Below, piece after piece: positions 1 to 8,598 of a stretch of 24,083 bases of DNA. Made by a program: the position numbers and the translations under genes. Under the pieces are notes generated by a model that did no database searches, was not told the origin of the DNA, and was given only the letters and a program-made list of their open reading frames with translations. The DNA is from CAYTQK01 sp964439745 (GTDB lineage Bacteria > Desulfobacterota > Desulfobacteria > Desulfobacterales > Desulfosudaceae): positions 1-24,083 of the forward strand of contig CAYTQK010000010.1 in the NCBI GenBank assembly GCA_964439745.1, written 5' to 3'. Positions within the stretch are counted from its first letter, which is position 1. Each line of letters starts with the position of its first letter.

Positions 1-711
1 CACCAGCCGGGTATTCTCCGGCAACCGGGCCAGGGCTGTCATGGCGGCAGCCACCCCCTTGCGCTTGAATCCCGAGCCGACATAGAGCAGCAAGGGGTCA
101 CTCGCTCCCATCCCCAGCCTTTCCCTTATCGCTGAGCGATCCTCTTCGCCGTCCCCCGCCTGGAATTTTTCCAGGTCAACGGCGTTGTAAACCACCCGGA
201 TGTTTTCAGCCGGCACCCCGTAATGACGCATGATTTCTTGCTTGCCGCGTTCGGAATTGGCAATGATGAGCCGGTAGTTGCCGGGCGCAAAAATTCGTTT
301 TTCCAGCCACAGCAGACTCCGGTGCAGAGGATTGATCCGATTGATAATACGCTTGTAGGGCGGATCGATTTTCCGCCGCCGGAGCAGCCATTCGGCATGG
401 CAGCCGTCGCCGGCCCGGTAAATATCCTGGTAGATGGTTCGCTCGAAACTGTGGATGATGTCGAATGATTCCCGCCGCAGCAGTTTTTTCGTGTTGCCGG
501 CGAAACTCAGCGCCTCCAGGACCGATAATCCCCCGATCATGGGCACCCGGTGAAAGATCAGGCGTTTTGAGGCCGCCGCGTCTCCTTTCCATTCATGGGC
601 AAAGATATGGACTTCGTGCCCGGCCGCCAGGAGGTGCTCGGCCAGGGCCGCGGTGTATCGTTCCGCCCCGCCGAAATCGGTGTATTGCTGTCTGACCAGT
701 GCCAGTTTCAT
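1..711 (-). CDS. GT4-family glycosyltransferase, WaaG/RfaG-like (3' end cut by window edge)
   Basis: Probably transfers a sugar from a nucleotide-sugar to the LPS core or a related envelope glycan at the cytoplasmic face of the inner membrane. The 237 visible residues are the N-terminal Rossmann half plus the start of the C-terminal half. They open with KLALVRQQYTDFGGAERYT, the GG-A/L-x-R acceptor loop typical of GT4 enzymes such as WaaG. The interdomain segment reads NSERGKQEIMRHYGVP, followed by VVYNAVD, a hallmark of the family, and then LLYVGSGFKRKG. The nucleotide-sugar-binding C-terminal domain with its EX7E motif lies beyond the edge. The start is the ATG at 709-711, with only a weak GGA upstream. 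It follows the waaA-lpxK fusion by 68 nt on the same strand, which supports an LPS core role. Donor and acceptor cannot be told from sequence; WaaG is the nearest named relative by motif only. Confidence 0.85.
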   Translation of the reverse strand, partial: MKLALVRQQYTDFGGAERYTAALAEHLLAAGHEVHIFAHEWKGDAAASKRLIFHRVPMIGGLSVLEALSFAGNTKKLLRRESFDIIHSFERTIYQDIYRAGDGCHAEWLLRRRKIDPPYKRIINRINPLHRSLLWLEKRIFAPGNYRLIIANSERGKQEIMRHYGVPAENIRVVYNAVDLEKFQAGDGEEDRSAIRERLGMGASDPLLLYVGSGFKRKGVAAAMTALARLPENTRLV

Positions 712-779
712 GATGCTTCCGTCGCGGTTACCCTGTTTCTTGGCAGTAGAGGCTGAGCCTACCTGATTTGATAAAAAAG

Positions 780-3170
780 TCATGTCCTGTCCGGCACCAC
801 CGATGTTACCAAACCGGTAAAGCCTTCTTCCGGGCCGATAAAGGCGATGGCCACGTCCAGGACCGCCAGATCACAAGAAAAATGGAAGTACTGGTGCCGG
901 TCGAATTTTACATAATCCTTGTAACTGGTGATGATAAGCTCGGAGCGCTCTTTTTCCGCCAGTCGGGCCAGGGCGGACAGGTCAACAGCGGTATAAGCGT
1001 GATGATCACGGAAAAAACGACAGCCGGTAATATGGACGGACAATTGCCGGACCGTTTCCACAAAGGCGGGATTGTTGGCCAGACCGCAGAAAACAAAAGC
1101 CTGGCGGCCAGACAAAACATCGATTGACGGGATATCCCGGTCTGTAGCCGTTTTTTTCCCGCGGGGAATCCAGGCCGCCAGAAAGGGATCATGGCGGGTG
1201 TCAAAGCGGGGCTGGCCGGTGAGGTAATGATCCAGGCGGGGGCTGGCCGGCCCGCTTGCCGGATGATCGGCCCGGGTAAACATGATGATATCGGCCTGCC
1301 GCAGGGTGGCCGGCGGCTCCCGCAGCATCCCCGCCGGCAGCAGACGGTCGTTATCCAGCGGGCGGGTTTTGTCCAGCAGGACGATGTCCAGGTCCCGGGC
1401 CAGCTGAAAATGCTGAAACCCGTCATCCAGCAGGATAACATCAGGGGAAAAGCGTTGTATCGCCCGGGCGCCGATCCGGTAACGGTCGCGGCCGATCAGC
1501 ACCGGGATGTCCGGCAGACGCCGGGCCATGAGAAAAGGCTCATCGCCGCATTGGCCGGGATCCATGAGAATCTTTCGGCCGTCGCTGACGATGCCGCTCT
1601 TGGCGGAGTCGCTGCCACGGTATCCCCGGCTGAGAATCACCGGTTTTTTCCCCATTGCCTTCAGCAGTCCGGCGATATGAATGGTCAGGGGCGTCTTGCC
1701 GGTTCCGCCGGCGGTGAGATTGCCGATGGAAATCACCGGGCAGGGCAGGCGCCGCGGCTGGAGGGGACAGCCGGTGTAGAGCTTGCGCCGCAGTCGCGCC
1801 CCGGCCCCGTATATCCAGGACAAGGGGAGCAGCAGGGACTGCCAGCGGGCAAGAGGTCCGGTTGCGCCCCGGGGGGGGCAGAATGTCAGCCGCTGCTGAA
1901 CCTGGGCGGCCACTTTTTCGGCGGCCCCGCGATGTTCGGCAAAAACCCGGCAGGCCGCTTCTCCCATGGCGGCCGCTGTATCTTTCCGGCGCAGTAGTTC
2001 CGTCATGCTTTTCCGCAGGAACTCGCTGTCGTCAACCCGGCGGGCGGCGCCGGCCGCTGTCAGCAGGTCGGCGATTTCCCGGAAATCTTCCATGTGCGGG
2101 CCGAATAGAATCGGGCGGCCATGGGCCGCCGGCTCCAGGGGGTTGTGGCCCCGGTAATTCCGGAGGCTCCCCCCGATCAGGGCCACCGACGCGATGGCGT
2201 AGAGGGTCGGCAGCAGACCGATGGCGTCGACCACAATGACGTCGGCCTGGCGGCGGCCCTTTGCCCGTACATCGGAGAGGGTCCGGGCAGTCAGCCCGCG
2301 GTTGTCAAAAATTTCCCGCACCGCCGCGGCGCGGGCGGGATCACGGGGGGCGATGATCAGGAGGACATCGTCGATTACCGGCCGGAGGCGCTGGAACGCT
2401 TCGTTGATGATCTCTTCTTCGCCGGGATGGGTGCTGCCGGCCACGATGACGGTGGTTGACCCGGCAATGTCCAGGGAGGACCGCAGTTCCTGCTGTGCCC
2501 GGGGAGACATTGGTGCGGCCGCCTGATCAAATTTGAGGTTGCCGGTGGTTTGTACCACGGCCGGGTCGATCCCCAGGGCGACAAAACGTTCTGTGTCGGC
2601 GGCGGTCTGGGCGCAGATGACGGCGAAACGGCGCAGGGTCGGCCGCATGAGCGCGGCCAGGCGCTGGTATCCCCGAAAGCTTCGTTCGGACAGCCGGGCA
2701 TTGGCCAGAATCACCGGCACCGCCCTTTTTCCCATGATCCGCAGGAAGTTGGGCCAGATATCAGATTCCACGATGACCACCAGGGCCGGATCCACCCGGC
2801 GGGCGAGGCGGCAGACGGCCGGCGAAAAGTCCAGGGGGAAATAAAAGACAGCCGCTGCCTGGCGGCCCAGCAGTCGTTCGGCCGTCTCAAACCCGGTCCG
2901 GGTGGTGGCCGAGACGACCACCGGCCGGTCGGGGAGGATTTCCGTCAGCTGCTGGACCAGGGGAACGGCCGAGGTGACCTCGCCCACGGACAGGGCATGC
3001 ACCCAGACCGGGCGCCGGGATTTTGCCGTTGGCGGGGCGGTGATCTGCTGGAATCCGAGCCGTCGCCAGAGGAGGCCTCTCCTCTTCGGCAGCGCCAAGC
3101 TGGCCAGGGCCAGAACGGGCCAGGCAAGGAGCAGCAGCAGCCAGCTGAGCATATTGTAAAGTATTGTCAT
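780..3170 (-). CDS. waaA-lpxK: Fused Kdo transferase (WaaA/KdtA) and lipid A 4'-kinase (LpxK)
   Basis: One 796-residue reading frame carries two consecutive lipid A enzymes. Residues 1 to about 428 are a complete WaaA: an N-terminal membrane anchor (about 5-27), HALSVGEV at 58-65 with the catalytic-type Glu64, ESDIWPN at 135-141, GNLKFD at 210-215, GSTHPGEEE at 245-253 and GGSLRNYRGHNPLEPAA at 333-349. Residues from about 437 on are a complete LpxK: a hydrophobic start (LLLPLSWIYG), the P-loop AGGTGKTP at 487-494, SRGYRG at 514-519, GDEPFLMARR at 542-551 and DDGFQH at 582-587. Each half matches the usual length of the separate enzymes (about 425 and 340 residues) and no stop or start separates them. 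LpxK makes lipid IVA and WaaA adds Kdo to it, so the fusion joins adjacent pathway steps. Gene order with lptF-lptG upstream agrees. A sequencing frameshift that merges two genes is possible but would have to preserve both ends. Confidence 0.95.
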   Translation of the reverse strand: MTILYNMLSWLLLLLAWPVLALASLALPKRRGLLWRRLGFQQITAPPTAKSRRPVWVHALSVGEVTSAVPLVQQLTEILPDRPVVVSATTRTGFETAERLLGRQAAAVFYFPLDFSPAVCRLARRVDPALVVIVESDIWPNFLRIMGKRAVPVILANARLSERSFRGYQRLAALMRPTLRRFAVICAQTAADTERFVALGIDPAVVQTTGNLKFDQAAAPMSPRAQQELRSSLDIAGSTTVIVAGSTHPGEEEIINEAFQRLRPVIDDVLLIIAPRDPARAAAVREIFDNRGLTARTLSDVRAKGRRQADVIVVDAIGLLPTLYAIASVALIGGSLRNYRGHNPLEPAAHGRPILFGPHMEDFREIADLLTAAGAARRVDDSEFLRKSMTELLRRKDTAAAMGEAACRVFAEHRGAAEKVAAQVQQRLTFCPPRGATGPLARWQSLLLPLSWIYGAGARLRRKLYTGCPLQPRRLPCPVISIGNLTAGGTGKTPLTIHIAGLLKAMGKKPVILSRGYRGSDSAKSGIVSDGRKILMDPGQCGDEPFLMARRLPDIPVLIGRDRYRIGARAIQRFSPDVILLDDGFQHFQLARDLDIVLLDKTRPLDNDRLLPAGMLREPPATLRQADIIMFTRADHPASGPASPRLDHYLTGQPRFDTRHDPFLAAWIPRGKKTATDRDIPSIDVLSGRQAFVFCGLANNPAFVETVRQLSVHITGCRFFRDHHAYTAVDLSALARLAEKERSELIITSYKDYVKFDRHQYFHFSCDLAVLDVAIAFIGPEEGFTGLVTSVVPDRT

Positions 3171-3201
3171 ACCGATTCCGTTGTACGCGACAATAGGTCG
3201 C

Positions 3202-4278
3202 TTAATCGGCCTTCATCACCACCAGCCCGGCCGCCAGCAGGAACACCGTATTGGCCGCCCAGGCCGCTGCGGCCGGCGGCAGAATTCCGCCATAGCCCAG
3301 CGACATGCAAAAGCTGTGGAAAATCCAGTAGGCGAAAGAGGCGCCGATACCGTAGGTGATGGTGGCGGTGATGCTGCCCTTGGCCCGTCCCGAAGCGGCC
3401 AGCCCCGTGGCCAGCAGGCTCATCAGCAGGCACACCAGGGGATAGGCGAGCTTGGCGTGCAGATCCGTTCGATAATTGGTGGTTCCGTAACCCTCGGACT
3501 CCAGTTTTTGAATATGCCGGTACAGTTCGGCAAAACCCATCTCTTCGGTGCTTCTGGCCGCCCGGCCCAGGTCCTCGGGCATGATGCCCAGGTCCAGGGG
3601 CAGGTTTTCCCGGATATCCGCCCGGTTGATCCGGCCGTCAGCGTCAAAATGGTGGTCCATGACGGTGGTGAAAATCCACCCGTTTTTCTGGAAAACGCCT
3701 TGGCGGGCGTCGATGCGCCGGTCAATTCGAAAATTTTCGCCAAGACGGTTGAGTGTCAGCCCATAGGCGGTCCGGGTGGCCGGATCATAATGGTCAATGT
3801 GCAGAATGATCCGGTCGTCTTTGATCCAGATATCATTCTGTTTTTGCAGGGCCGAGGTTTTGTGGCGGACCCGCTGCAGCCAGATTTGATTGGCCCGGCT
3901 CATGGTGACGGGGATGACCAGTTCGGAAATGATAAAAACGAGCAGGCAGACGCATCCGGCGGTAAACAGGGCCGGCCACAGCATGCTGCGGATCCCCAAG
4001 CCGCTGCTGCGCAGAGCGATGATTTCATTGTGCTTGTTCATCAGGCCGAAAACCACCAGGATGGCGATGAGGACCGCCACCGGCGCCACCTGCATGATGA
4101 TGAAGGGGATCTTCAGCAGAAAAAAAGCCAGGATGGCGGAGAACGGCAGATTACCGTGCATGAAATTGTCGATTTTTTCAAAAAAATCCACGACAAGATA
4201 GATGGAAACCACCACCAGGCCGACAATGATCAGTGCCTTGACAATTTCCCGGGTAATATATCGGAATAAAATGGACAT
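3202..4278 (-). CDS. lptG: LPS export permease subunit LptG (YjgQ family)
   Basis: With LptF it forms the transmembrane core of the LptB2FG ABC transporter that extracts LPS from the inner membrane. The 358 residues show the YjgP/YjgQ layout: transmembrane segments in the first 120 residues (starting LIIVGLVVVSIYLVVDFF), the cytoplasmic-loop signature NEIIALRSSGLGI at 84-96 that contacts LptB, a periplasmic beta-rich domain (about 125-270), and three C-terminal helices from about 275. The second signature region, SGRAKGS, follows the fourth helix. It starts 3 nt after the lptF stop, and the ribosome-binding site AGGTGA overlaps that stop, so the two are translationally coupled. I call this copy LptG rather than LptF because it is the downstream, shorter member of the pair; the assignment between paralogues is by order and motif, not alignment. 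LptB, LptC and LptA are not in the window. Confidence 0.92.
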   Translation of the reverse strand: MSILFRYITREIVKALIIVGLVVVSIYLVVDFFEKIDNFMHGNLPFSAILAFFLLKIPFIIMQVAPVAVLIAILVVFGLMNKHNEIIALRSSGLGIRSMLWPALFTAGCVCLLVFIISELVIPVTMSRANQIWLQRVRHKTSALQKQNDIWIKDDRIILHIDHYDPATRTAYGLTLNRLGENFRIDRRIDARQGVFQKNGWIFTTVMDHHFDADGRINRADIRENLPLDLGIMPEDLGRAARSTEEMGFAELYRHIQKLESEGYGTTNYRTDLHAKLAYPLVCLLMSLLATGLAASGRAKGSITATITYGIGASFAYWIFHSFCMSLGYGGILPPAAAAWAANTVFLLAAGLVVMKAD

Positions 4279-4281
4279 GGT

Positions 4282-5514
4282 TCACCTGGCAGCGGTTTCA
4301 TCCGGTTGCGGCGGGTCCGGGTTGGTGTCGTCGGGGCCGCCGGCGGGAACGGATCGGCGCCGGCCGGTTTTCGGCCACAGGTCGGAAACGGTGTGGCCGC
4401 CGGCTGTCATCACCAGCAGGGCAACTGCCAGCGCTGTCATAACCAGATTGGGCAGCCAGGTCCCCGCCACCGGCGGCAGCCGGCCCGATTCGCCCAGGAT
4501 TTCCCCGGCCGAGAGCATCAGGTAGTAAGCCAGAAAACAAAGCAGGGACAGGCCGATACCGGAGGAAGCCCGGGCATTTCTGCTCTGCAGACCCAGCGGT
4601 ACGGCCAGCAAACCCAGCGCCAGGCAGGCAAAGGGAATGGAAAATTTCTTGTGCCAGGTCAGCAGGGCCGAATAATAATGACTGTCCCGGACCGTCATCG
4701 TCCGGATATGGGTGCGCAGCTCGCCCAGTGTCATCTCGGTATCATCCTTGTCACCGGATTTTTTTTTCCCGGGCGACTGCCCCAGGTCAAGATTGACCTC
4801 ATACCGCTGAAACCGGATGGAATGAAGGCGTTTTGTGGCCGGTTCAGCCTGGTTGATGATGCCGTCGTGCAGGACCAGCCGGAAGATCCGGTTGGCCCGG
4901 TCGACAATAATGTCTCCGGAAGGCGCGCAGATGGTCACCGAGGTGTCCACGGTCTGATGATCCTCGATAAAGATATCAGAGAGCCGGTTGGTGGCCTCGT
5001 CATGGTTGCCCACATACAAGGTGAGATCGGCAAAGTCGGTATTGAATTTGCGTTCCTGGATGCCGACTTGCGGACTTTTCGTGGCGGCCTGGTAGGCCAT
5101 TTGTTCAAAAGCCAGGCGGCTGCGGGGCAGTGCCCAGATGCCGATAAAGGCCGTCAGCAGGGCGGTAACCAGGCAGAAAACCAGGACCGGGGTAAGCAAT
5201 CGATAAACGCTGACCCCGCCGGATCGCAGGGCCAGTATTTCATTATCCCCGGACAGGCGCAGGAAAACCAGCAGAACTGCCATCATGGTGGCAATGGGGA
5301 CAACCAGTTCCAGGAAATAGGGCAACGAATACAGCAACAGCAGCAGCACCGGTATCAGGCCGACATGATAATTGACAATCAGGTCGGTGATATCCAGAAG
5401 CTGATGGGTCAGAAAAATCAGGGTAAATACGAAAATACTGACGGCAAAATAAGGCATCAGCTGGGTAATGATGTATCTGTCGATGATGGTGGGTCGTATC
5501 GGCATCGGCGGCAT
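4282..5514 (-). CDS. lptF: LPS export permease subunit LptF (YjgP family)
   Basis: Partner of LptG in the inner-membrane LPS extractor. The 410-residue product starts with IIDRYIITQLMPYF, a common LptF opening, followed by helices around 22-42, 55-85 and 105-130. The loop NEILALRSGGVSVYRL (91-106) is the LptB-coupling region. A periplasmic beta-rich domain spans about 135-285 and includes a charged, probably flexible stretch (SPGKKKSGDKDD). Three C-terminal helices follow. About 40 extra residues after the last helix (from roughly 370) are Pro, Asp, Arg and Gly rich and look disordered; typical LptF ends soon after its last helix. An ATG three codons in (MPIRPT) is an equally possible start, since neither has a strong ribosome-binding site. 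It follows the MFS gene by 49 nt. Confidence 0.92.
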   Translation of the reverse strand: MPPMPIRPTIIDRYIITQLMPYFAVSIFVFTLIFLTHQLLDITDLIVNYHVGLIPVLLLLLYSLPYFLELVVPIATMMAVLLVFLRLSGDNEILALRSGGVSVYRLLTPVLVFCLVTALLTAFIGIWALPRSRLAFEQMAYQAATKSPQVGIQERKFNTDFADLTLYVGNHDEATNRLSDIFIEDHQTVDTSVTICAPSGDIIVDRANRIFRLVLHDGIINQAEPATKRLHSIRFQRYEVNLDLGQSPGKKKSGDKDDTEMTLGELRTHIRTMTVRDSHYYSALLTWHKKFSIPFACLALGLLAVPLGLQSRNARASSGIGLSLLCFLAYYLMLSAGEILGESGRLPPVAGTWLPNLVMTALAVALLVMTAGGHTVSDLWPKTGRRRSVPAGGPDDTNPDPPQPDETAAR

Positions 5515-5563
5515 GTCCCGCGATTATTCCCGGTGGCGTTTTTCCGGCCGCAGGTCCCGGTAA

Positions 5564-6763
5564 TTAGAAAATTTTTTCTTTGATTTCCGTATCGGGCTGT
5601 CCATAGGTACAAATAGCAAAAACCACCGCCCCGGACAACATTAATATGCCGGCCAGCGGGAAGGCCTGGCGCAGGGTGAAAACGTCCATGACCACGCCGG
5701 TGACGGCGGCGCCCAGGAGCATGCCCAGGCTGTGCGCCACTGTCAGCAGGGACATGACCGAACCCATGGCATGAATTTCGTTCCCCTTGATCACGGCCAT
5801 GGCCATCAGCGGCGGCATGGCGATCCCCCCGCCGATGCCGAAGACGACATTGATGGCGAACAGGCTCCAGAAACCGGCCGCCCAGTGGTAACTGCCGATG
5901 GCCAGGGTGATGATGAGGCTGCCGCAAACGGCCATGACCCGTTTGTTGCGGTGGTCGGCCATGATGCCCATGGGCAGCTGCAGCAGGCCGCTGACCAATA
6001 CTCCCAGCATGACCAGAATGCCGATCTGAAAGCTGGACAGCTCGTACCCGCTGGCCAGGATGGGCAGAAAACACCAGATGGTGCCGATGCAGAAGACATA
6101 GGAGAAGCGCAGGGTGAGCAGGCCGCACAAGGACCGATCCCGGAGAATTCGTTTCCACTTGACCGGCGCCCGTCGCTGGCGGACAACCATTTCCTCCCGG
6201 GTCGGGGGGAGGATGAACTGGCTGAAGAAGAACCCGGCCAGCGAAAGAAGGCCCATACCGATGAAGGCGGCATCCATGCCCATCATGTCATTCAGCATCC
6301 CCCCGGCCAAAGGACCGATGCTCAGACCGCCGAACATGGACAGGTTGAACAGCCCCATGGTCGTCCCTTCCTTGCTTTTCGGCGTGATATCCCCGATGTA
6401 GGCCTGGGCGACCGGCATGATCATGGCCGAGGCAATCCCCTGGATAAACCGCACCAGGATCAGGCTGGAGACCGAGTCGGAAAAAACAAAGGCCACCGAA
6501 ACCAGGGCATATCCCAACATGCCGATGGTGATATACGGTTTGCGGCCGGTATGGTCGGAGAGCCGGCCGAAGAGCGGCAGCAGAAACGTCCGGGACAGGG
6601 AAAAAGCCGCGAAGATCATGCCGATGTAAAAGCCGCTGGCCCCCAGATCGGAGGCGTACACCGGCAGCAGCGGGACAACAATTCCCACGCCCATGACCGC
6701 GCTGAAGATGGAAAAGAAGATGGCGGTGAAAATGGTCTTGTCCAAGCGGTTCATGCCGGTCAT
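5564..6763 (-). CDS. Major facilitator superfamily transporter, DHA1-type drug/solute antiporter
   Basis: The 399-residue protein has the twelve-helix pattern of the superfamily, with two six-helix halves joined by a charged loop near residues 190-215 (ILPPTREEMVVRQRRAPVKWKRILRD). Motif A in the loop between helices 2 and 3 reads GRLSDHTGRKP (66-76), and a degenerate copy PMGIMADHRNKRV occurs in the second half. RFIQGIASAMIMPVAQAYIGD resembles motifs B/C of the DHA1 group, which includes proton-coupled multidrug exporters and sugar or metabolite exporters. The substrate cannot be read from the sequence. It lies between ridA and lptF on the same strand, 78 nt after ridA. The position inside an envelope gene run could mean export of a lipid or cell-wall intermediate, but may equally be chance. 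Confidence 0.88.
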   Translation of the reverse strand: MTGMNRLDKTIFTAIFFSIFSAVMGVGIVVPLLPVYASDLGASGFYIGMIFAAFSLSRTFLLPLFGRLSDHTGRKPYITIGMLGYALVSVAFVFSDSVSSLILVRFIQGIASAMIMPVAQAYIGDITPKSKEGTTMGLFNLSMFGGLSIGPLAGGMLNDMMGMDAAFIGMGLLSLAGFFFSQFILPPTREEMVVRQRRAPVKWKRILRDRSLCGLLTLRFSYVFCIGTIWCFLPILASGYELSSFQIGILVMLGVLVSGLLQLPMGIMADHRNKRVMAVCGSLIITLAIGSYHWAAGFWSLFAINVVFGIGGGIAMPPLMAMAVIKGNEIHAMGSVMSLLTVAHSLGMLLGAAVTGVVMDVFTLRQAFPLAGILMLSGAVVFAICTYGQPDTEIKEKIF

Positions 6764-6841
6764 GGGCGTGCCTGTCCCTGATTGTCTGGTAAAACGGTTA
6801 TCCCTGTAGCGCCTGGTGCGGTATGCGGGATCATGCGGCCG

Positions 6842-7222
6842 TCAGGAAGGAAACATGGCGATACATTCGATTTCCACCAGCGCGTCCAGCGGCAGGGCGG
6901 CGACCTGGACGGCGGAACGGGCCGGCGTGTGGCCCTGGAAAAAATCGGCGTAGATATCGTTGAAAACGGAAAAATCGTTCATGTCTTTCAGGTAGACGGT
7001 TGTTTTGACCACCGCGGTCAGCTCCAGCCCGGCGGCCCGGAGAACAAAGCGCAGATTGGTCAGCATCTGCCGGGACTGTGCCTGAATGTCCTTGCCCGCC
7101 AGCGAGCAACTGCCGGGGACCAGGCCGATCTGCCCGGAGCAGAACAGCCAGTTGCCGCCGCGGACCGCCTGGGCGTAGGGTCCGACCGCTGCCGGCGCCT
7201 GATCCGTGTTGATTTGTTTCAT
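6842..7222 (-). CDS. ridA: RidA-family enamine/imine deaminase
   Basis: RidA proteins hydrolyse reactive 2-aminoacrylate-type enamines released by PLP enzymes, in the cytoplasm as homotrimers. The 126-residue length is standard (about 128). It begins KQINTDQAPAAVGPYAQAV, the family opening, has CSGQIGL (28-34), and contains ARSAVQVAALP (101-111) whose Arg102 corresponds to the carboxylate-binding Arg105 of E. coli RidA. It ends VEIECIAM, with Glu118 matching the conserved C-terminal acid. All active-site residues expected for the archetypal deaminating RidA are present. Its ATG overlaps the stop of the preceding mutase gene by 4 nt, so translation is probably coupled. The link to the sugar mutase is not mechanistically obvious. 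Confidence 0.93.
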   Translation of the reverse strand: MKQINTDQAPAAVGPYAQAVRGGNWLFCSGQIGLVPGSCSLAGKDIQAQSRQMLTNLRFVLRAAGLELTAVVKTTVYLKDMNDFSVFNDIYADFFQGHTPARSAVQVAALPLDALVEIECIAMFPS

Positions 7223-8568
7223 GGTTTGAACTTTTCCACCGCGTCCTCGACCAGGGCGCGGATTTCCTGAAGCCGTTCTTCGGTCATGGCCTCAAAGCGA
7301 AGCACCAGGGCCGGCTGCGTGTTAGAGGCGCGAACCAGTCCCCAGCCGTCGTCAAAAATGATGCGCACCCCGTCGATGTCGACCACGTCGTATTGGCCGC
7401 GGAAATATTCGGTGACCTTTGCGACCAGGTCGAATTTGACGTCATCCGGACAGTCCACCCGGATTTCCGGGGTGGTGACGGTCTCGGGGATGTCTGCCAG
7501 CAGTCCGGACAGGGACTGCCCGGTGTCGGCCAGCAGTTCCAGCAGCCGGCAAGAGGCATAGATGGCGTCATCAAAGCCGAAATAGCGGTCGGCGAAAAAG
7601 ATGTGTCCGCTCATTTCACCGGCCAGGGCGGCCTTTTCTTCCTTCATCTTGGTTTTGATGAGGGAATGACCGGTTTTCCACATGATGGCGCGGCCGCCGT
7701 GCTTTTCAATGTCATCGTACATGGTCTTGGAGCATTTTACCTCGGAAACGAAAACCGAGCCGGGCTTGCGGGACAGAATCTCCCGGGCAAACAGGATCAT
7801 CAGCTTGTCGCCGTAAACAATGTGCCCGTTTTCATCGACCACCCCGATGCGGTCGCCGTCACCGTCATAGCCGATACCCAGGTCCAGCTCTTTTTCGCGT
7901 ACCAGGGCGATCAGGTCCTGCATGTTGGCCAGGACCGTGGGGTCGGCCTCGTGATTGGGAAAGGTGCCGTCCATGTCGCAGTACAGGTCATAAACTTCGC
8001 AGCCCAGTTGTTTCAGAATGGGAACAGCCACTACGCCGGCGGTGCCGTTGCCGGCGTCAATGCCGACCTTGAGCGGGGCCGAAAGGGAGATGTTGTTTTC
8101 GACATATTCCCGGTAGGGAGTGACGGCGTCGGCTTCGGTCAGGCTGCCGTCACCTTCGTAAAATTTCCCGGCTTCCAGAATTTCCCGGATTTTGGTGATC
8201 TCTTTACCGAAGATGGAATCGGTGTCCAGGCAGAGCTTGAATCCGTTGTATTCCGGGGGATTGTGACTGGCGGTCACCATCACCCCGCCGCCCGTATCCA
8301 GGTGGTAAATGGCGAAATAAAAGACCGGAGTGGGGCAGACGCCGATATCCACCAAGTCGCAGCCGGTAGCGCGCAGTCCCTCAATCATCCGGCCGGCATA
8401 CGATGCGGAGGTCAGCCGGCAATCCCGGCCCACGGCGATATAGGAGCGGTCATGATTCCGCAGGTAGGTGCCGATGGCCCGACCGAGCTGGAAGATATCC
8501 TCCCCGGTAAAATCATCGCCGGCGATTCCCCGGATATCATATTCGCGGAATGTGTGCGCTTTTATCAT
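7219..8568 (-). CDS. manB: Phosphomannomutase/phosphoglucomutase (AlgC/ManB type)
   Basis: Interconverts hexose-6-phosphate and hexose-1-phosphate, feeding GDP-mannose or UDP-glucose pools for LPS and polysaccharide. The 449 residues contain all four alpha-D-phosphohexomutase signatures in order: the phosphoserine loop TASHNP at 99-104 (Ser101), the metal-binding DGDGDR at 235-240, the sugar-binding GEMSGH at 317-322, and the phosphate-binding loop RASNTQP at 413-419. GEMSGH with RASNTQP is the form found in dual-specificity PMM/PGM enzymes rather than in phosphoglucosamine mutase. The start ATG at 8566-8568 has AGGAGG seven bases upstream. It lies 30 nt after uppP and overlaps ridA by 4 nt. 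Substrate preference between mannose and glucose cannot be decided here. Confidence 0.93.
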   Translation of the reverse strand: MIKAHTFREYDIRGIAGDDFTGEDIFQLGRAIGTYLRNHDRSYIAVGRDCRLTSASYAGRMIEGLRATGCDLVDIGVCPTPVFYFAIYHLDTGGGVMVTASHNPPEYNGFKLCLDTDSIFGKEITKIREILEAGKFYEGDGSLTEADAVTPYREYVENNISLSAPLKVGIDAGNGTAGVVAVPILKQLGCEVYDLYCDMDGTFPNHEADPTVLANMQDLIALVREKELDLGIGYDGDGDRIGVVDENGHIVYGDKLMILFAREILSRKPGSVFVSEVKCSKTMYDDIEKHGGRAIMWKTGHSLIKTKMKEEKAALAGEMSGHIFFADRYFGFDDAIYASCRLLELLADTGQSLSGLLADIPETVTTPEIRVDCPDDVKFDLVAKVTEYFRGQYDVVDIDGVRIIFDDGWGLVRASNTQPALVLRFEAMTEERLQEIRALVEDAVEKFKP

Positions 8569-8598
8569 TTGTTGCCTCCTTGTTGATTTGAGTTGTTC

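Noticed and set aside
3181..4269. Long open frame antisense to lptG (plus strand), and similar long antisense frames at 5732-6781, 7393-8586, 9675-10760, 19728-20963 and 22658-24049
   Set aside because: They mirror real genes in a GC-rich genome where codon bias keeps opposite frames open. They lack ribosome-binding sites and their composition (Gly, His, Gln, Asp runs) matches no family.
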